A stretch of DNA of 64,000 nt from JANQEU01 sp965242805 (GCA_965242805.1 CBDETD010000002.1:2914001-2978000), one strand, 5' to 3'; shown: positions 46,149 through 56,059, numbered from the stretch's first letter. Numbers and translations: made by a program. Notes: generated by a model not told the origin, from the letters alone.

Positions 46149-48482
46149 TTATTGATTCAATTCTTTCATATACGCCTTAGGTGTTTTTCCCGTGGCTTTT
46201 TTGAAGTAGGTATTAAAAGCTGTTTTGGAGTTGAATCCACTGTCCAGGGCATGGGCCAATAATGTCAAATGTTTCCTTCCAGGGTCAATCAATTTGGATT
46301 TGAAATCTTCCAATCGGTAGGAATTAACAAACTCGGAAAAGTTTTTATCAAATCCCTCATTTAATAGTTGTGAAAGTTGGTTCGCTGGAATTTTGACCTT
46401 TTCTGCAAGATCTCGAAGGGTCAGATTAGGATTCAGATATGGTTTTTCCAAATCCATTTGTTCCTTCAATTTATTACGGTATTTCTTAAGCGAATCATGA
46501 TCCAAAAGCGATTTTTTATACCTACCCGCTTTCGATTCAATCGTTATACCCTCACCAAATATTTTTTTCTTTATTACTTGAAACTGATGCATAGAATGCA
46601 ATGGCTTGAGAAGGGGATCCACACTCAAGTACAGTAGAAGTGGAACCCTTTTAGCAACACCAAATTCAATTTTCTCAAGGGCTTCATCATACTTTTCAGC
46701 CATTACAAGACATAGGATCAATAGATACAGTGCCCGTTCCATCTGAGAGGTTTCCAAAGCAGCTTCAAGCTTTCCAATTCCATCAGCCATCTTGTCCAGC
46801 TCATTCATGGAGGCGTACGCAAGGCAAACACCTCCGATCTTTATGAGCGGATCTTTATTATCAGAAAGCGTTTGAAAATATTCAAGTCCCTCCTCTTTTC
46901 TACCTGATAGAATTATAGCTTCTCCCAATTCTAAAGTTGACACTTCCGCATCGGGCTTAAGATCAACACTTTTTTGGTAGTATTTTATTGCATTTTCGTA
47001 GTCTTCCTGCAGATAATAAATAAGGCCTCGCAAATGAAAATTAATATCAGAAAATGGATCGATTTGACTGGCCGTATCAATACAATTCACCGCGGCTTTA
47101 AACTTTCTCTCCACTACCACAATTGAAGCCATAGTCTGATAATAGTCAATCATGGGTCTGGCTTCGAGCACCCTGTTTAAATGATCATAAGCTTTTTGTA
47201 AGTCCCACTCCTCAAGAAAAGCTTTCCAGGAAAGGTGTAATTGGCATTCAGGAATACTGTCATCCAGTTCTAATGCTTTCTCCAGGTGTACCGACCCCTT
47301 TTCGAAAGCCTCAGCCGAGGACATCACCCCAATGGAACCAAGCATTGTATAGGCATGATTTAACCCTAAATGTGCCATCGGATAATCCGGAGCTTGTTTG
47401 GCCAGATCCAGAAGAATGGACAATCCTTTTTCCATTTCAATCCGGCTCATTTTGAGCAGATGAAACCTTGCTTCCAGATATTTTTGATAATGAGAAACGG
47501 ATACATTCTGTTCCTCGACCAAATGTTCCTTTATCTCAAAATGACCAAGATGTTCTCTGAGTTTATCAGCTATCAACAAGCTTATTTCATCTTGAACAGC
47601 GAAAATATCATCAAGAGATCTGTCAAAAGTTTCTGACCAAAAATGAAAATCTTCCTTCACGTCAATAAGCTGAGCTGTAATTCGCATTTTGTTACCGGAA
47701 AGTCGTATACTCCCTTCGAGAATAGTCGAAACGTTGAGCTCCTTTCCAATTTGGGTAATGGGAATATTCTTGCCTTTGTAATAAAATGATGAAGTCCTTG
47801 ATGTGACCCTGAGATCTTTGACTCTTGTAAGTGCATTTATGATCTCTTCAGTCATTCCATCACTCAGGTATTCGAATTCGGTACCCGTGCTGATGTTGGC
47901 AAATGGTAATACAGCAATAGACCGGATGGAATTCTTAAACTTCCCCTCAAGCTTTGCGGTTTCCGGGATAATAAGTCCGTTCCCAGTCACGGAAAATACT
48001 TCAACGGAGTCAGAAATATTTTTGAATTCGAAAGTTCCCAATGACCGGGTAGAAATTGTTGTATGGTTTTTTAACTCTTCGTTTAATCTTCCGGAAAGCA
48101 GAATTGCCCCTGCCGTGCTCATTCCCTCGATCCTTGAAGCTACATTAACACCATCACCATATATTTCGGTATCATCATAGATCACATCACCAATATGGAT
48201 ACCTATTCGTACCGGTACTTTGGGTTCGTTTTCCTGAAAATGCTTCTGCATACGGATAGCGCAGTCCACTGATTGAACTGCGCTTTCAAATATGCTTAAT
48301 GTACCATCCCCATAATATTGAAGGATTTTACCGTCATGCTTTTCATGCAGGTCCTGAAAGATCCTTCGATGTTTTTTCCTAATGTCGGTCGCCCCAGCTT
48401 CATCCTTTTGCATCATGGCAGTATAACCCACAATGTCGGTGAACATGATTGCCAGAAGTTTTCGATTTTCTTTCTTGACCAT
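46149..48482 (-). CDS. Adenylate/guanylate cyclase-TPR-AraC fusion protein
   Basis: Residues 1-170 form a class III cyclase domain with metal aspartates D16 (FTDIVGYT) and D59 (YYGDGT), and transition-state N113 and R117 in YGDGVNVASRIEG. Residues 187-310 resemble the TolB-like/FlgO-like domain often found in such proteins (RSIAVLPFANIS). TPR repeats cover about 330-640. The last 95 residues are an AraC-type HTH (LTLRDLAEKVKIP, FNTYFKKATGKTPKAYM). So one chain is predicted to make a cyclic nucleotide and bind DNA. No TM helix is evident. Confidence 0.85.
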   Translation of the reverse strand: MVKKENRKLLAIMFTDIVGYTAMMQKDEAGATDIRKKHRRIFQDLHEKHDGKILQYYGDGTLSIFESAVQSVDCAIRMQKHFQENEPKVPVRIGIHIGDVIYDDTEIYGDGVNVASRIEGMSTAGAILLSGRLNEELKNHTTISTRSLGTFEFKNISDSVEVFSVTGNGLIIPETAKLEGKFKNSIRSIAVLPFANISTGTEFEYLSDGMTEEIINALTRVKDLRVTSRTSSFYYKGKNIPITQIGKELNVSTILEGSIRLSGNKMRITAQLIDVKEDFHFWSETFDRSLDDIFAVQDEISLLIADKLREHLGHFEIKEHLVEEQNVSVSHYQKYLEARFHLLKMSRIEMEKGLSILLDLAKQAPDYPMAHLGLNHAYTMLGSIGVMSSAEAFEKGSVHLEKALELDDSIPECQLHLSWKAFLEEWDLQKAYDHLNRVLEARPMIDYYQTMASIVVVERKFKAAVNCIDTASQIDPFSDINFHLRGLIYYLQEDYENAIKYYQKSVDLKPDAEVSTLELGEAIILSGRKEEGLEYFQTLSDNKDPLIKIGGVCLAYASMNELDKMADGIGKLEAALETSQMERALYLLILCLVMAEKYDEALEKIEFGVAKRVPLLLYLSVDPLLKPLHSMHQFQVIKKKIFGEGITIESKAGRYKKSLLDHDSLKKYRNKLKEQMDLEKPYLNPNLTLRDLAEKVKIPANQLSQLLNEGFDKNFSEFVNSYRLEDFKSKLIDPGRKHLTLLAHALDSGFNSKTAFNTYFKKATGKTPKAYMKELNQ

Positions 48483-48558
48483 TATCCGAAAGAAGAGATA
48501 GTTTGATAAAGGTAAAGAACCATGGAGAAGACCGAAAGGAGTTTCCTATTTCATTGGA

Positions 48559-49395
48559 TCAAGATTTACTAATGACTAGTTTTTTGATGGACATAATAAA
48601 GATCAACAAGGACAGGGGTAGTATGACCACCCATACTATGAAATGAAGATCAATTCCTGTAATGTTAATTGGTCTCTTATTAAACTGACCTCCCGCATCA
48701 GACCACCAAAAGGAAAAGTTGAAGATATCCATAATTACGTGGGCAACAATTGTGGGGATCAGGGAACTGCTGGCATATGCCAATGTTCCAAATAAGGCAC
48801 TGATAATAAAAATATGTGCCAGAATTGGACCGGACCATGCCTGGTGTAAATGAATAATCACAAAGACTAAGGAGACAATGGAAATACCCCATATTGGTCC
48901 GAATTTTTGCTCGAGGTCTACCTGCATATATCCACGATATCCGACTTCTTCACATATACCAGCTACTACCGATGCCATGATGATCAATAGCCAGGTCCTC
49001 CACACGGGACCTGTCGCCAGAAAGCTGTATTCTTCAAGAAAGAGTTCATTGGGGAATTCCATCAATCGGAATGTGACTACCAAACCGGATTGTTCAATGA
49101 TGACAATCATCGCTGCCGCGACGAGTGACCAAATCCATTGGTCTTTAGAAAGTCGGAGTGAACGGAACTGTCGTAGCCTGAATAATTTGGTCCTGTCTGG
49201 CCATCCATTTCCTTTGAAATAGTAAATATAAATCCCGAGGAAAAAGGTCATTATGAGAAAAGCCCATGGCATAGCAATGTTACTGGCAACCATAACCCAT
49301 ACTACTACACCTAAGGTGCTTATTACAAAACCTAGTACCGCGGTCCTCAGAATAAGTTTAGTATTACTCCATGTTTTGTCTTTAATGTCGTCCAT
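48559..49395 (-). CDS. CPBP-family intramembrane metalloprotease
   Basis: This 278-residue membrane protein has about seven helices and the CPBP (Abi) motifs EEVGYRGYMQ, a later histidine in FVIIHLHQ, and HVIMD. Relatives process prenylated or bacteriocin-related substrates, and some are linked to abortive infection. Start at ATG 49395 was preferred over an upstream start at 49467, which would leave a 24-residue soluble extension. It lies 83 bp after the membrane AraC gene. Confidence 0.85.
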   Translation of the reverse strand: MDDIKDKTWSNTKLILRTAVLGFVISTLGVVVWVMVASNIAMPWAFLIMTFFLGIYIYYFKGNGWPDRTKLFRLRQFRSLRLSKDQWIWSLVAAAMIVIIEQSGLVVTFRLMEFPNELFLEEYSFLATGPVWRTWLLIIMASVVAGICEEVGYRGYMQVDLEQKFGPIWGISIVSLVFVIIHLHQAWSGPILAHIFIISALFGTLAYASSSLIPTIVAHVIMDIFNFSFWWSDAGGQFNKRPINITGIDLHFIVWVVILPLSLLIFIMSIKKLVISKS

Positions 49396-49478
49396 AATTT
49401 TGAAGTTTTTAATCAAAAATCGAAAGGACAAGTCTACATATCGACCGATATCAGGAAGTCGAACCAAAAAGAATTTGG

Positions 49479-50603
49479 TTATTTAAGTGATTGCTTAAAT
49501 GTTGAGGGGGTTTGACCGGTTATCTTCTTGAATGATGAATTAAAAGAAGATTTCGAGCTAAATCCTGATTTATACATAGCCTCAAGTACGGTCATTTTTT
49601 TATCACTGGTCTCTCGCAGTATCCTTTTGAATTCATCACAGCGATAGGAATTTATAAGGTCGAAATAATTAACTCCAAATCCCTGGTTGATCACTTGTGA
49701 TAGATTCTTTGGCGGAATGTGCAGGAATTCCGATAGGTCATTTAATGAGAGGTCAGATTTTAGGTACATCTTGTCCTTCTCAAGAAATCCATGCACTTTT
49801 TCTTTCCATTCTATGACTTCATCATATGTCATGTTGGAGCCTGCATATTTCTCTAATTCGTTACCGGATACTCCAGAAAAAAGTTCTGGCTGGATTAAAG
49901 CTTTTATCAGAACTCTCATGATGAAATAAAATAGGAATAGCAGCAAAGCCAAAAGGCTGACTAGGTGAAAAATCTGTTGTCCTAGGAACGGCATCAAGTT
50001 GTGAAACAGGGAAATAGATGTGATCGCAAACAATGTACCCAGCATAAAATTTAGCCAATCCAGATTGATTTTTTCAAGGGACGAATATTGCTGTCTTATG
50101 GCTGATTTATATCGACGGAATACATTGAAAGATAATATCAGGTACAAATAAAGATGACCATAGAGTAGAAACGAGACCAGAATCGCATAGCCAAATATTC
50201 CATCCAATAACTGTTGATCCAATTGTTCCTGCACATTTGAAGAGACCGTGATAATAATGCTGGTGATGTACAAAGCGAATAACCCGAAAGGAATAAAATG
50301 CAGGCAATGTTTGAACCCGACTTTAAAGTCGCTTTGTGTTACGCCCCTGGCGTATAGATAAAATACAGGTCCATATAGAAAGAAGAATCCATCATCAATC
50401 CAATGTATTCCCGCAATCGGCCACCTGAAACCGAAAATTCGAAGCGTAAAATCGAGCATTCCCAATCCAAAAAGCAGAAAGAGAAGTCCCAATAAACGGT
50501 TATTGCGAAGATTTCCTTTGGTACTAAGGAGGAGAAATGCGGATACAAATGATAACTGAAAAGTGATTATGACTGCCAGAATTACACTCCAATGAAGCTC
50601 CAT
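49479..50603 (-). CDS. Membrane-bound AraC-family regulator
   Basis: The N-terminal 230 residues contain seven hydrophobic helices and the C-terminal 95 residues form an AraC HTH (LSLNDLSEFLHIPPKNLS, FNSSFKKITGQTPSTF). This 7TM-AraC layout is common in Bacteroidota and suggests a membrane-sensed signal acting directly on DNA. The HTH resembles the HTH at the end of the cyclase fusion two genes downstream. ATG 50603 was chosen; a longer frame to 50639 overlaps the PD40 gene. Confidence 0.85.
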   Translation of the reverse strand: MELHWSVILAVIITFQLSFVSAFLLLSTKGNLRNNRLLGLLFLLFGLGMLDFTLRIFGFRWPIAGIHWIDDGFFFLYGPVFYLYARGVTQSDFKVGFKHCLHFIPFGLFALYITSIIITVSSNVQEQLDQQLLDGIFGYAILVSFLLYGHLYLYLILSFNVFRRYKSAIRQQYSSLEKINLDWLNFMLGTLFAITSISLFHNLMPFLGQQIFHLVSLLALLLFLFYFIMRVLIKALIQPELFSGVSGNELEKYAGSNMTYDEVIEWKEKVHGFLEKDKMYLKSDLSLNDLSEFLHIPPKNLSQVINQGFGVNYFDLINSYRCDEFKRILRETSDKKMTVLEAMYKSGFSSKSSFNSSFKKITGQTPSTFKQSLK

Positions 50604-50628
50604 CGTATTCAATCTAAGTTCATATTGA

Positions 50629-51534
50629 TCACATCCCAAGAATCACTTTTTCTTCATCAGTAAACAATGAAGTCAGATCTATTTGCATAATTCTATTGTC
50701 CAATTCAAAAAAGAAATACTTGCCATCAGGAGACAATGCAGGCGTCAATTCATATTTGTCCGGAGAATTGATATTATCAAGAATTCGAGGTGCCTTCCAT
50801 TGTCCGTCAATGCGTATCGATAGAAACATGTCCAATCCCCCAGTTTCCGGAAAATAGCGATTGAATATGATGAACCTTTCATCAGTATCTACCACAAGAT
50901 CATTTTCAATATCTCCAGAGTTTAGTTCTTCAAGATTTATCGGATCCTGGTATTTTCCTTCAATAAATCGGACAACATAAAAATCCATTCCCCCTTTTCC
51001 TCCAGGTCGATCTGAATTGAAATACAAATTCTTACTCCTGGTAGTAGAGGGGTAGGAATCATAAAATGGTGAATTCACTTGTTTTAGCATATAAGGTTGT
51101 CCCCATCTTTCATTGGCTTTCTGAACAACCCAAATATTATGCGGTATTGAACTATTCCCTGAATCCGGATGTGATCTCGAATTGAAAAATAGAGATTCAT
51201 TATCAATGGACAGAACCGGATGATAAGCGTCAATTCCAAAATCCAGTGTTGTTGAGATCCATTTCTTTTCATTGTTAAGCTCTGAAACTACAATTGAGGC
51301 ATAATTTCTACCGTTATCAAACTGTTTTTCCACTTGTTGAGATGTAAACAGTTGTTGCCCATCTCTTGAAAAATTTATCCCGTTGACAGTTTGTACAGCA
51401 TTTGGATAAAAAGGGGTGGGCTCCTTGATTTCCTGTCCTTGATAATAAATGGGATTTGTCTCCGTTTGGTCACAACCTTCTAACAGCACAGAAAAGATCA
51501 GAATTAGAAAAATTGAATCAAGATGAGATCCCAT
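50629..51534 (-). CDS. PD40/TolB-like beta-propeller lipoprotein
   Basis: This 301-residue protein has a lipoprotein signal (SVLLEGC) and several PD40 units with F--DG--LFTS, LYFNSDRPGGKGG and ALSPDGKYFFFELD patterns. It is predicted to be a periplasmic or outer-membrane propeller. It is the first gene of a run leading to the membrane AraC regulator 25 bp downstream, so it may be the sensor partner (inference). Confidence 0.75.
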   Translation of the reverse strand: MGSHLDSIFLILIFSVLLEGCDQTETNPIYYQGQEIKEPTPFYPNAVQTVNGINFSRDGQQLFTSQQVEKQFDNGRNYASIVVSELNNEKKWISTTLDFGIDAYHPVLSIDNESLFFNSRSHPDSGNSSIPHNIWVVQKANERWGQPYMLKQVNSPFYDSYPSTTRSKNLYFNSDRPGGKGGMDFYVVRFIEGKYQDPINLEELNSGDIENDLVVDTDERFIIFNRYFPETGGLDMFLSIRIDGQWKAPRILDNINSPDKYELTPALSPDGKYFFFELDNRIMQIDLTSLFTDEEKVILGM

Positions 51535-51546
51535 TTGCAATATTTT

Positions 51547-52098
51547 TCAACCTTTTGTTATTTCCAGTTTCATCATTATGTCTGTCTGTCTATCATCCCC
51601 AAGCATAAAAGAATGAGTATCGAATTCAACAAACCCCATTTTCTCATAAAAACGGATGGCATCATGATTGTTTTCCCAAACTCCCAGCCATACAAAATCC
51701 ACTTTTCTTTCAGCGGCGATTTTCAACGCTGTCTCAAATAAAACCTTCCCAATATTCCTGCCCTGATATTCTGTCAAGACATAGATCCTCTCAATCTCCA
51801 GACCATTTTGATCCTTAATATCCGTCTGTGCCTTTCCTAAATTGACCTTCACATATCCTGCAATTTTGTTCTTCCATTTGGCGAAGAAAAAATAGGACCC
51901 AGGATCGTTTAACTCTTGTTCGATTTTGGGAGTACTGAAGTTTTCATCAAGATATGCTTTCATGTTGTCTTCAGTATTTGCGTAAGAAAATGAATCCGAA
52001 AAAGTACGTCTCCCAATGGCTGCCAATTCATTGATTTGTTCAAGGGTGACCTGCTCAATGGTCACCTCTGTCCTCGCCATGGAAGAATTCTCGCTCAT
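51547..52098 (-). CDS. GNAT-family N-acetyltransferase
   Basis: This 183-residue protein has the GNAT acetyl-CoA motif YVLTEYQGRNIGKVLFE and the following NHDAIRFYEKMGFVE. Substrate is unknown; it may acetylate a small amine or a protein N-terminus. The ATG overlaps the DUF885 stop by 4 bases (ATGA), so the two are coupled. It ends 12 bp before the PD40 gene start. Confidence 0.9.
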   Translation of the reverse strand: MSENSSMARTEVTIEQVTLEQINELAAIGRRTFSDSFSYANTEDNMKAYLDENFSTPKIEQELNDPGSYFFFAKWKNKIAGYVKVNLGKAQTDIKDQNGLEIERIYVLTEYQGRNIGKVLFETALKIAAERKVDFVWLGVWENNHDAIRFYEKMGFVEFDTHSFMLGDDRQTDIMMKLEITKG

Positions 52099-53738
52099 TT
52101 AAAGGTTGGCTTGGATCCAGTCATCTGCCAGTTGCTGAGTGATACCGGGATATTCCCGTTGGCGTTCAACTCATCAAAGAAATCCTTCAAGACAAAAGGT
52201 TCTTTCCTTAGTTCTTTTATCCTCGCATAATCAGCCATTACTTGTTCCAGCAGGTACTTCCCAGTGATGTAGCTTGTACCATATCCGGGTTGACGCAGGT
52301 AAAGATGTTGCTCGAAGATCAAAAGGTCCTTCTCTGTCTTCATCCATCCTCGGGGAGTATACTCTGAATGGATGCCACCTGCTTCTTCCATGGTCAACTC
52401 GTTGGCGTGGGCATAGAGGGATCCCAGGCCACGAGCTGCTCGTTGAGCGATCATAATGTAGACAATTTCCCGAACTCTCGGGTCGTCATCGTAGAGTCCA
52501 GCATCCATAAACATCTCCTCGACCGCGGTGGCAGTTCCTTCGTTTCTTGAGTCGAAAATGTTGTATAGCAGTGGGCCCTTACGTATCTCACTGGGGTTCG
52601 GTTCAGTGTCCATTCTTGCCAGTTCAAACCAGTGATAAAAATGAGAGTATAATGGTCTGGGATCATAATGTGTTGCGATCCAAAAGAAATTGCGTCTTTC
52701 CCGGGGAATGAATTGTCCTAAATGAGCACGTAATGCTGGTTCGAAATATTCTTTGACGGTCACTATTTCGTCTTTCTCAAGGAAGTCAAGTAGACTTCTG
52801 GCAGCTCTATCGGCCATTGCATTGAATGCTTCCGGGGAATTAGCATCGTCCAATTCGGGAAGGTCACGATTTCTATGCTCTTCCAATTTCAAAGAAGACC
52901 ATGCCCTGGCAAGCTCTCTTTTCAAGATCATAACTTCGTCTTCCCAGGTCAATGGAACTAGATGAACATTTTTTAAATACCAGGTGTAGTTTTCTTTTCC
53001 GATTCCAGAAGGACCAGTCTTGGATTTACTCTCACTTTCCAGCCAATCAGCCAGACCATTCGTGCTTGATATAGCTGCATCTATGGCGGTAACCAATTCC
53101 GTGTCCTCCATAACACCTTGTTCATTTTTGATCCGCTCCAGGTCTGAACTTTGCGATCTTATTGGCCTAATACCTGCAATCCACAATTCTTTTGCATTGC
53201 CTGTAAGATTGATCCTGGCCTGTTCATTTAACGGGGGGATCACTTTCAGGTCCGAAATCAGTCGATCGCGTTCAGACGGACCCAATGGGAAGGAATAAGT
53301 CCAGATTTCCGTGGTCATGTGATGTGTAGGCCCTTCATGAGCAGGAACATCGCTTCTATAGGTCCACAGTGATTTATAAAATGCTGGATCCCGTTCCCAT
53401 GGTTTCAATATTCGATAATTGAAATCAAATCCATTCATTTCCGACCACACGATCATCCAATCCACCTTTTGGCCGATATCCCATCCTGATGTATCAATAG
53501 ATCCCAGGCGATTTTGAAGTTCTTTAAACTTAGGGAGACGTGATTGGAAGGTTTCTTGTGTATAATCAGGTGCCCCCTCTCTCAACGGAGGTTTCTCAAA
53601 TGTTCTCCATTCCCGGAACAATGACACCAGGTCATCATAATCTTCTGTTTTGAAAACATCATTACTTTTCGTTTCAGGGGAACATCCGAACAGGATTACT
53701 AGCAGTATTAATGTGATTGGTTTTCTTATTTGGTTCAT
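52095..53738 (-). CDS. DUF885 lipoprotein, putative peptidase
   Basis: This 547-residue protein begins with a lipoprotein signal (LVILFGC). It matches the DUF885 family of zinc-peptidase-like helical proteins: EGTATAVEEMFMDAG near residue 410 corresponds to the family E-G-A/W motif, but the classical HExxH is not seen. It may have lost or changed its active site. Start at ATG 53738. It is divergent from the cyanophycinase-like gene and coupled to the GNAT gene. Confidence 0.8.
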   Translation of the reverse strand: MNQIRKPITLILLVILFGCSPETKSNDVFKTEDYDDLVSLFREWRTFEKPPLREGAPDYTQETFQSRLPKFKELQNRLGSIDTSGWDIGQKVDWMIVWSEMNGFDFNYRILKPWERDPAFYKSLWTYRSDVPAHEGPTHHMTTEIWTYSFPLGPSERDRLISDLKVIPPLNEQARINLTGNAKELWIAGIRPIRSQSSDLERIKNEQGVMEDTELVTAIDAAISSTNGLADWLESESKSKTGPSGIGKENYTWYLKNVHLVPLTWEDEVMILKRELARAWSSLKLEEHRNRDLPELDDANSPEAFNAMADRAARSLLDFLEKDEIVTVKEYFEPALRAHLGQFIPRERRNFFWIATHYDPRPLYSHFYHWFELARMDTEPNPSEIRKGPLLYNIFDSRNEGTATAVEEMFMDAGLYDDDPRVREIVYIMIAQRAARGLGSLYAHANELTMEEAGGIHSEYTPRGWMKTEKDLLIFEQHLYLRQPGYGTSYITGKYLLEQVMADYARIKELRKEPFVLKDFFDELNANGNIPVSLSNWQMTGSKPTFK

Positions 53739-53833
53739 TTGGACTTCAATTGAAGCCAAAAGTTAAAGAAAACTGGACCATTGAGCAGTTTGCCAATCAG
53801 CTATTATATATTGAGAGCCCAAATAATTTCTGT

Positions 53834-54706
53834 ATGAGAATCCGTTACAATTTCATTTTTCTGATGATAATTTCCTTTGTGATCATTCAAAATCTGAATG
53901 GTCAAAATGCTAATAATGTGATCACACAGGGTCCTAAGAACGGGTCTTTGGTAGTAGTCGGTGGAGGAAAAGTCGGTGATGAGATCCTCAGGAGGTTTAT
54001 TGACCTGGCTGGTGGAATTGATAGGGAATTCGTAATTGTCCCCACGGCAGGAGGTCAATATGAAAATGGAATGAAAGTCGGAATGGAATCGCGTTTTCGT
54101 GAATTTGGAATAAACAAAATCACAATTCTTCACACACGGGATAAAGAAGTAGCGAATTCCGATTCTTTCGTGGCACCACTTAAAACTGCCAATGCTGTTT
54201 GGTTCACCGGAGGCAGACAATGGAGATTAGTCGATTCTTATGTTGATACAAGGACGCAGGAAGAATTCTGGGGCTTGCTCAGCAGGGGTGGGGTAATTGG
54301 GGGTACTTCTGCCGGAGCAACAATTCAGGGATCCTATCTGGCCAGAGGAGATACTAAGAATAACCAGATAATGATGGGAGATCACGAAGAGGGTTTTGGC
54401 TTCATTACCAATGTTGCTATTGATCAACATGTATTAGTTCGAAACAGACAATTCGATTTGTTCAACATTCTGAACAAACGACCTGAGCTTTTGGGTATCG
54501 GATTGGATGAAAGCACAGCAATCGTGGTGATTGGAAATGAATTTGAGGTGGTTGGTGATAGTTACGTTTTGATCTATGATCAGGGATTTTGGTCAAGAGA
54601 AGGCAGTGATCTCAAAAAGTTGCCACCCAATGAGGACCTCTTTTATTTCCTTCGTCCCGGGGATCATTATAATCTTGAGACAAGGTCGATCATCGAGGAC
54701 GAATAG
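53834..54706 (+). CDS. Secreted cyanophycinase-like peptidase (S51 family)
   Basis: This 290-residue protein has the S51 pattern: SLVVVGGGKVGDEIL, nucleophile serine in IGGTSAGATIQGS, and GFGFI--VAIDQHVLVRNRQ. A signal peptide (about residues 1-25, ending LNGQ) is present when starting at ATG 53834. The family cleaves beta-aspartyl peptides such as cyanophycin or dipeptides. The exported form suggests extracellular scavenging. No cyanophycin synthetase is in the window. Confidence 0.87.
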   Translation: MRIRYNFIFLMIISFVIIQNLNGQNANNVITQGPKNGSLVVVGGGKVGDEILRRFIDLAGGIDREFVIVPTAGGQYENGMKVGMESRFREFGINKITILHTRDKEVANSDSFVAPLKTANAVWFTGGRQWRLVDSYVDTRTQEEFWGLLSRGGVIGGTSAGATIQGSYLARGDTKNNQIMMGDHEEGFGFITNVAIDQHVLVRNRQFDLFNILNKRPELLGIGLDESTAIVVIGNEFEVVGDSYVLIYDQGFWSREGSDLKKLPPNEDLFYFLRPGDHYNLETRSIIEDE

Positions 54707-54834
54707 TAGACCGGTAAGATAAAAATCTCATCTTCAGGTACCTCATTCGTGTACAAACGAGAATTATCATATTTAATATCACAACGTAAGTCTTCGAGTA
54801 CCTAAGACCGTCAAATTGACTTATTTGAGAAAAA

Positions 54835-55895
54835 TCAAAGTGAAGGACCCTCCACGCTATAAATCCCTACCTTATTTGTCTTACCCTTGAGCAATATTTC
54901 TCCAACATGCTCTGAAGAAAACGAATCGTCCAATAACAGTCTTTCCTTTAACGACTCCGATATAAGAAGACTTTTTCCAAGTTCATTACACTGATCCTGA
55001 ATCCGTGCAGCTGTATTGATCGTATCCCCATGATAGGCAATTTCCCTCTTGATCTCACCTACTTCTGCACCACCACTATTTCACCCAAATTCAAACCCGC
55101 CTTGAACCGCGGAACCAGACCATATGATTGATTGTAATGGTCCTCTCTCTCAGAAATCCTTTTTTGAAAATCAAAATATGCTCTCAGGCAATTTGAATTG
55201 ACCAAACCTTCAGCAAGTTTCCATGTTAATACTACTTCATCTCCCACATATTGATAGACTTCTGCGTTGTACTTTCTCACGACATCGAGGTCATTAAAAC
55301 AATCCTGTATCAAACGACTATATTGGAGATGCCCGAGTCGCTCCGCTATATAGGTCGATGACTTTAAGTCAAGAAACATAAATATTCGCTCATCTTCCTT
55401 TGGGTGATAAAACTCCCCTTTCAACATGCGCCACAGATTCCCAGGGCCAAATTTCTTGTCGACCTGTTTGACAAAATCAATCATAAAACCTACGATCAGA
55501 CAGTAGATTGCCAGCAAAATCATGGGTTTTGAGAGAATGAACGTCTGATAGAGATCCCAATTGAGTTCGATACCAAATGCGCGTGTGAAGATCCGTGTAC
55601 CAATAGAAAGCAGCAATACCACAGCAAAAAAATAGCTCAAAGCGCCAATGAAAATGGCTCTGCCAAAAGACACATTTCGAAGCACCTTTTTCTCATAGAA
55701 ATACTCCAGGCTGCCAAATATCAATCCAGCCACGATACCTAGAACAATATGGATAATTATTCGGCGAGTTAGTGTAATGGAAGGAACATCACGATATTCC
55801 TCTATTCCATACTCTCTCATTACAGACCAGAATAAGAAAGCGATACTCCACACGATAAAGTGACGCCCGACATATCGTAAGTATTTATTCTTCAT
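54835..55895 (-). pseudogene. Frameshifted four-TM adenylate/guanylate cyclase
   Basis: The frame starting at 55895 codes for four TM helices and most of a class III cyclase domain (metal aspartates in FLDLKSST and VGDEVVLTW) but stops at 55059 after 278 residues. The missing part, including the catalytic Asn and Arg (GDTINTAARIQ) and the end of the domain, continues in another frame down to a TGA at 54835. One base (a G in the GTGGTGGTG run at 55068-55079) restores a chain of about 353 residues like its neighbour. It may be a true pseudogene, a sequencing error or a slippage site. Confidence 0.8.
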
Positions 55896-55980
55896 TTACA
55901 TAAATATATAAACAATGTGAAGTAGGCCGAAGTCGCTTGTTCATTATCGTTGATAATTTAAACTGTGCGTAATTGGGAAT

Positions 55981-55988
55981 TATATTTG
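55981..55988 (+). promoter_or_regulatory. Candidate -7 promoter element (TATATTTG)
   Basis: TATATTTG matches TAnnTTTG and lies 71 bp before the intact cyclase gene. The region 55896-56059 between the two divergent cyclase genes otherwise holds nothing recognisable. Confidence 0.4.
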
Positions 55989-56059
55989 AACAAGCTTCTG
56001 AGAATAATCATGGCACGATCAGGTTTAGGTTCATACATTAGGCTAAAGGCCTGGAAATT

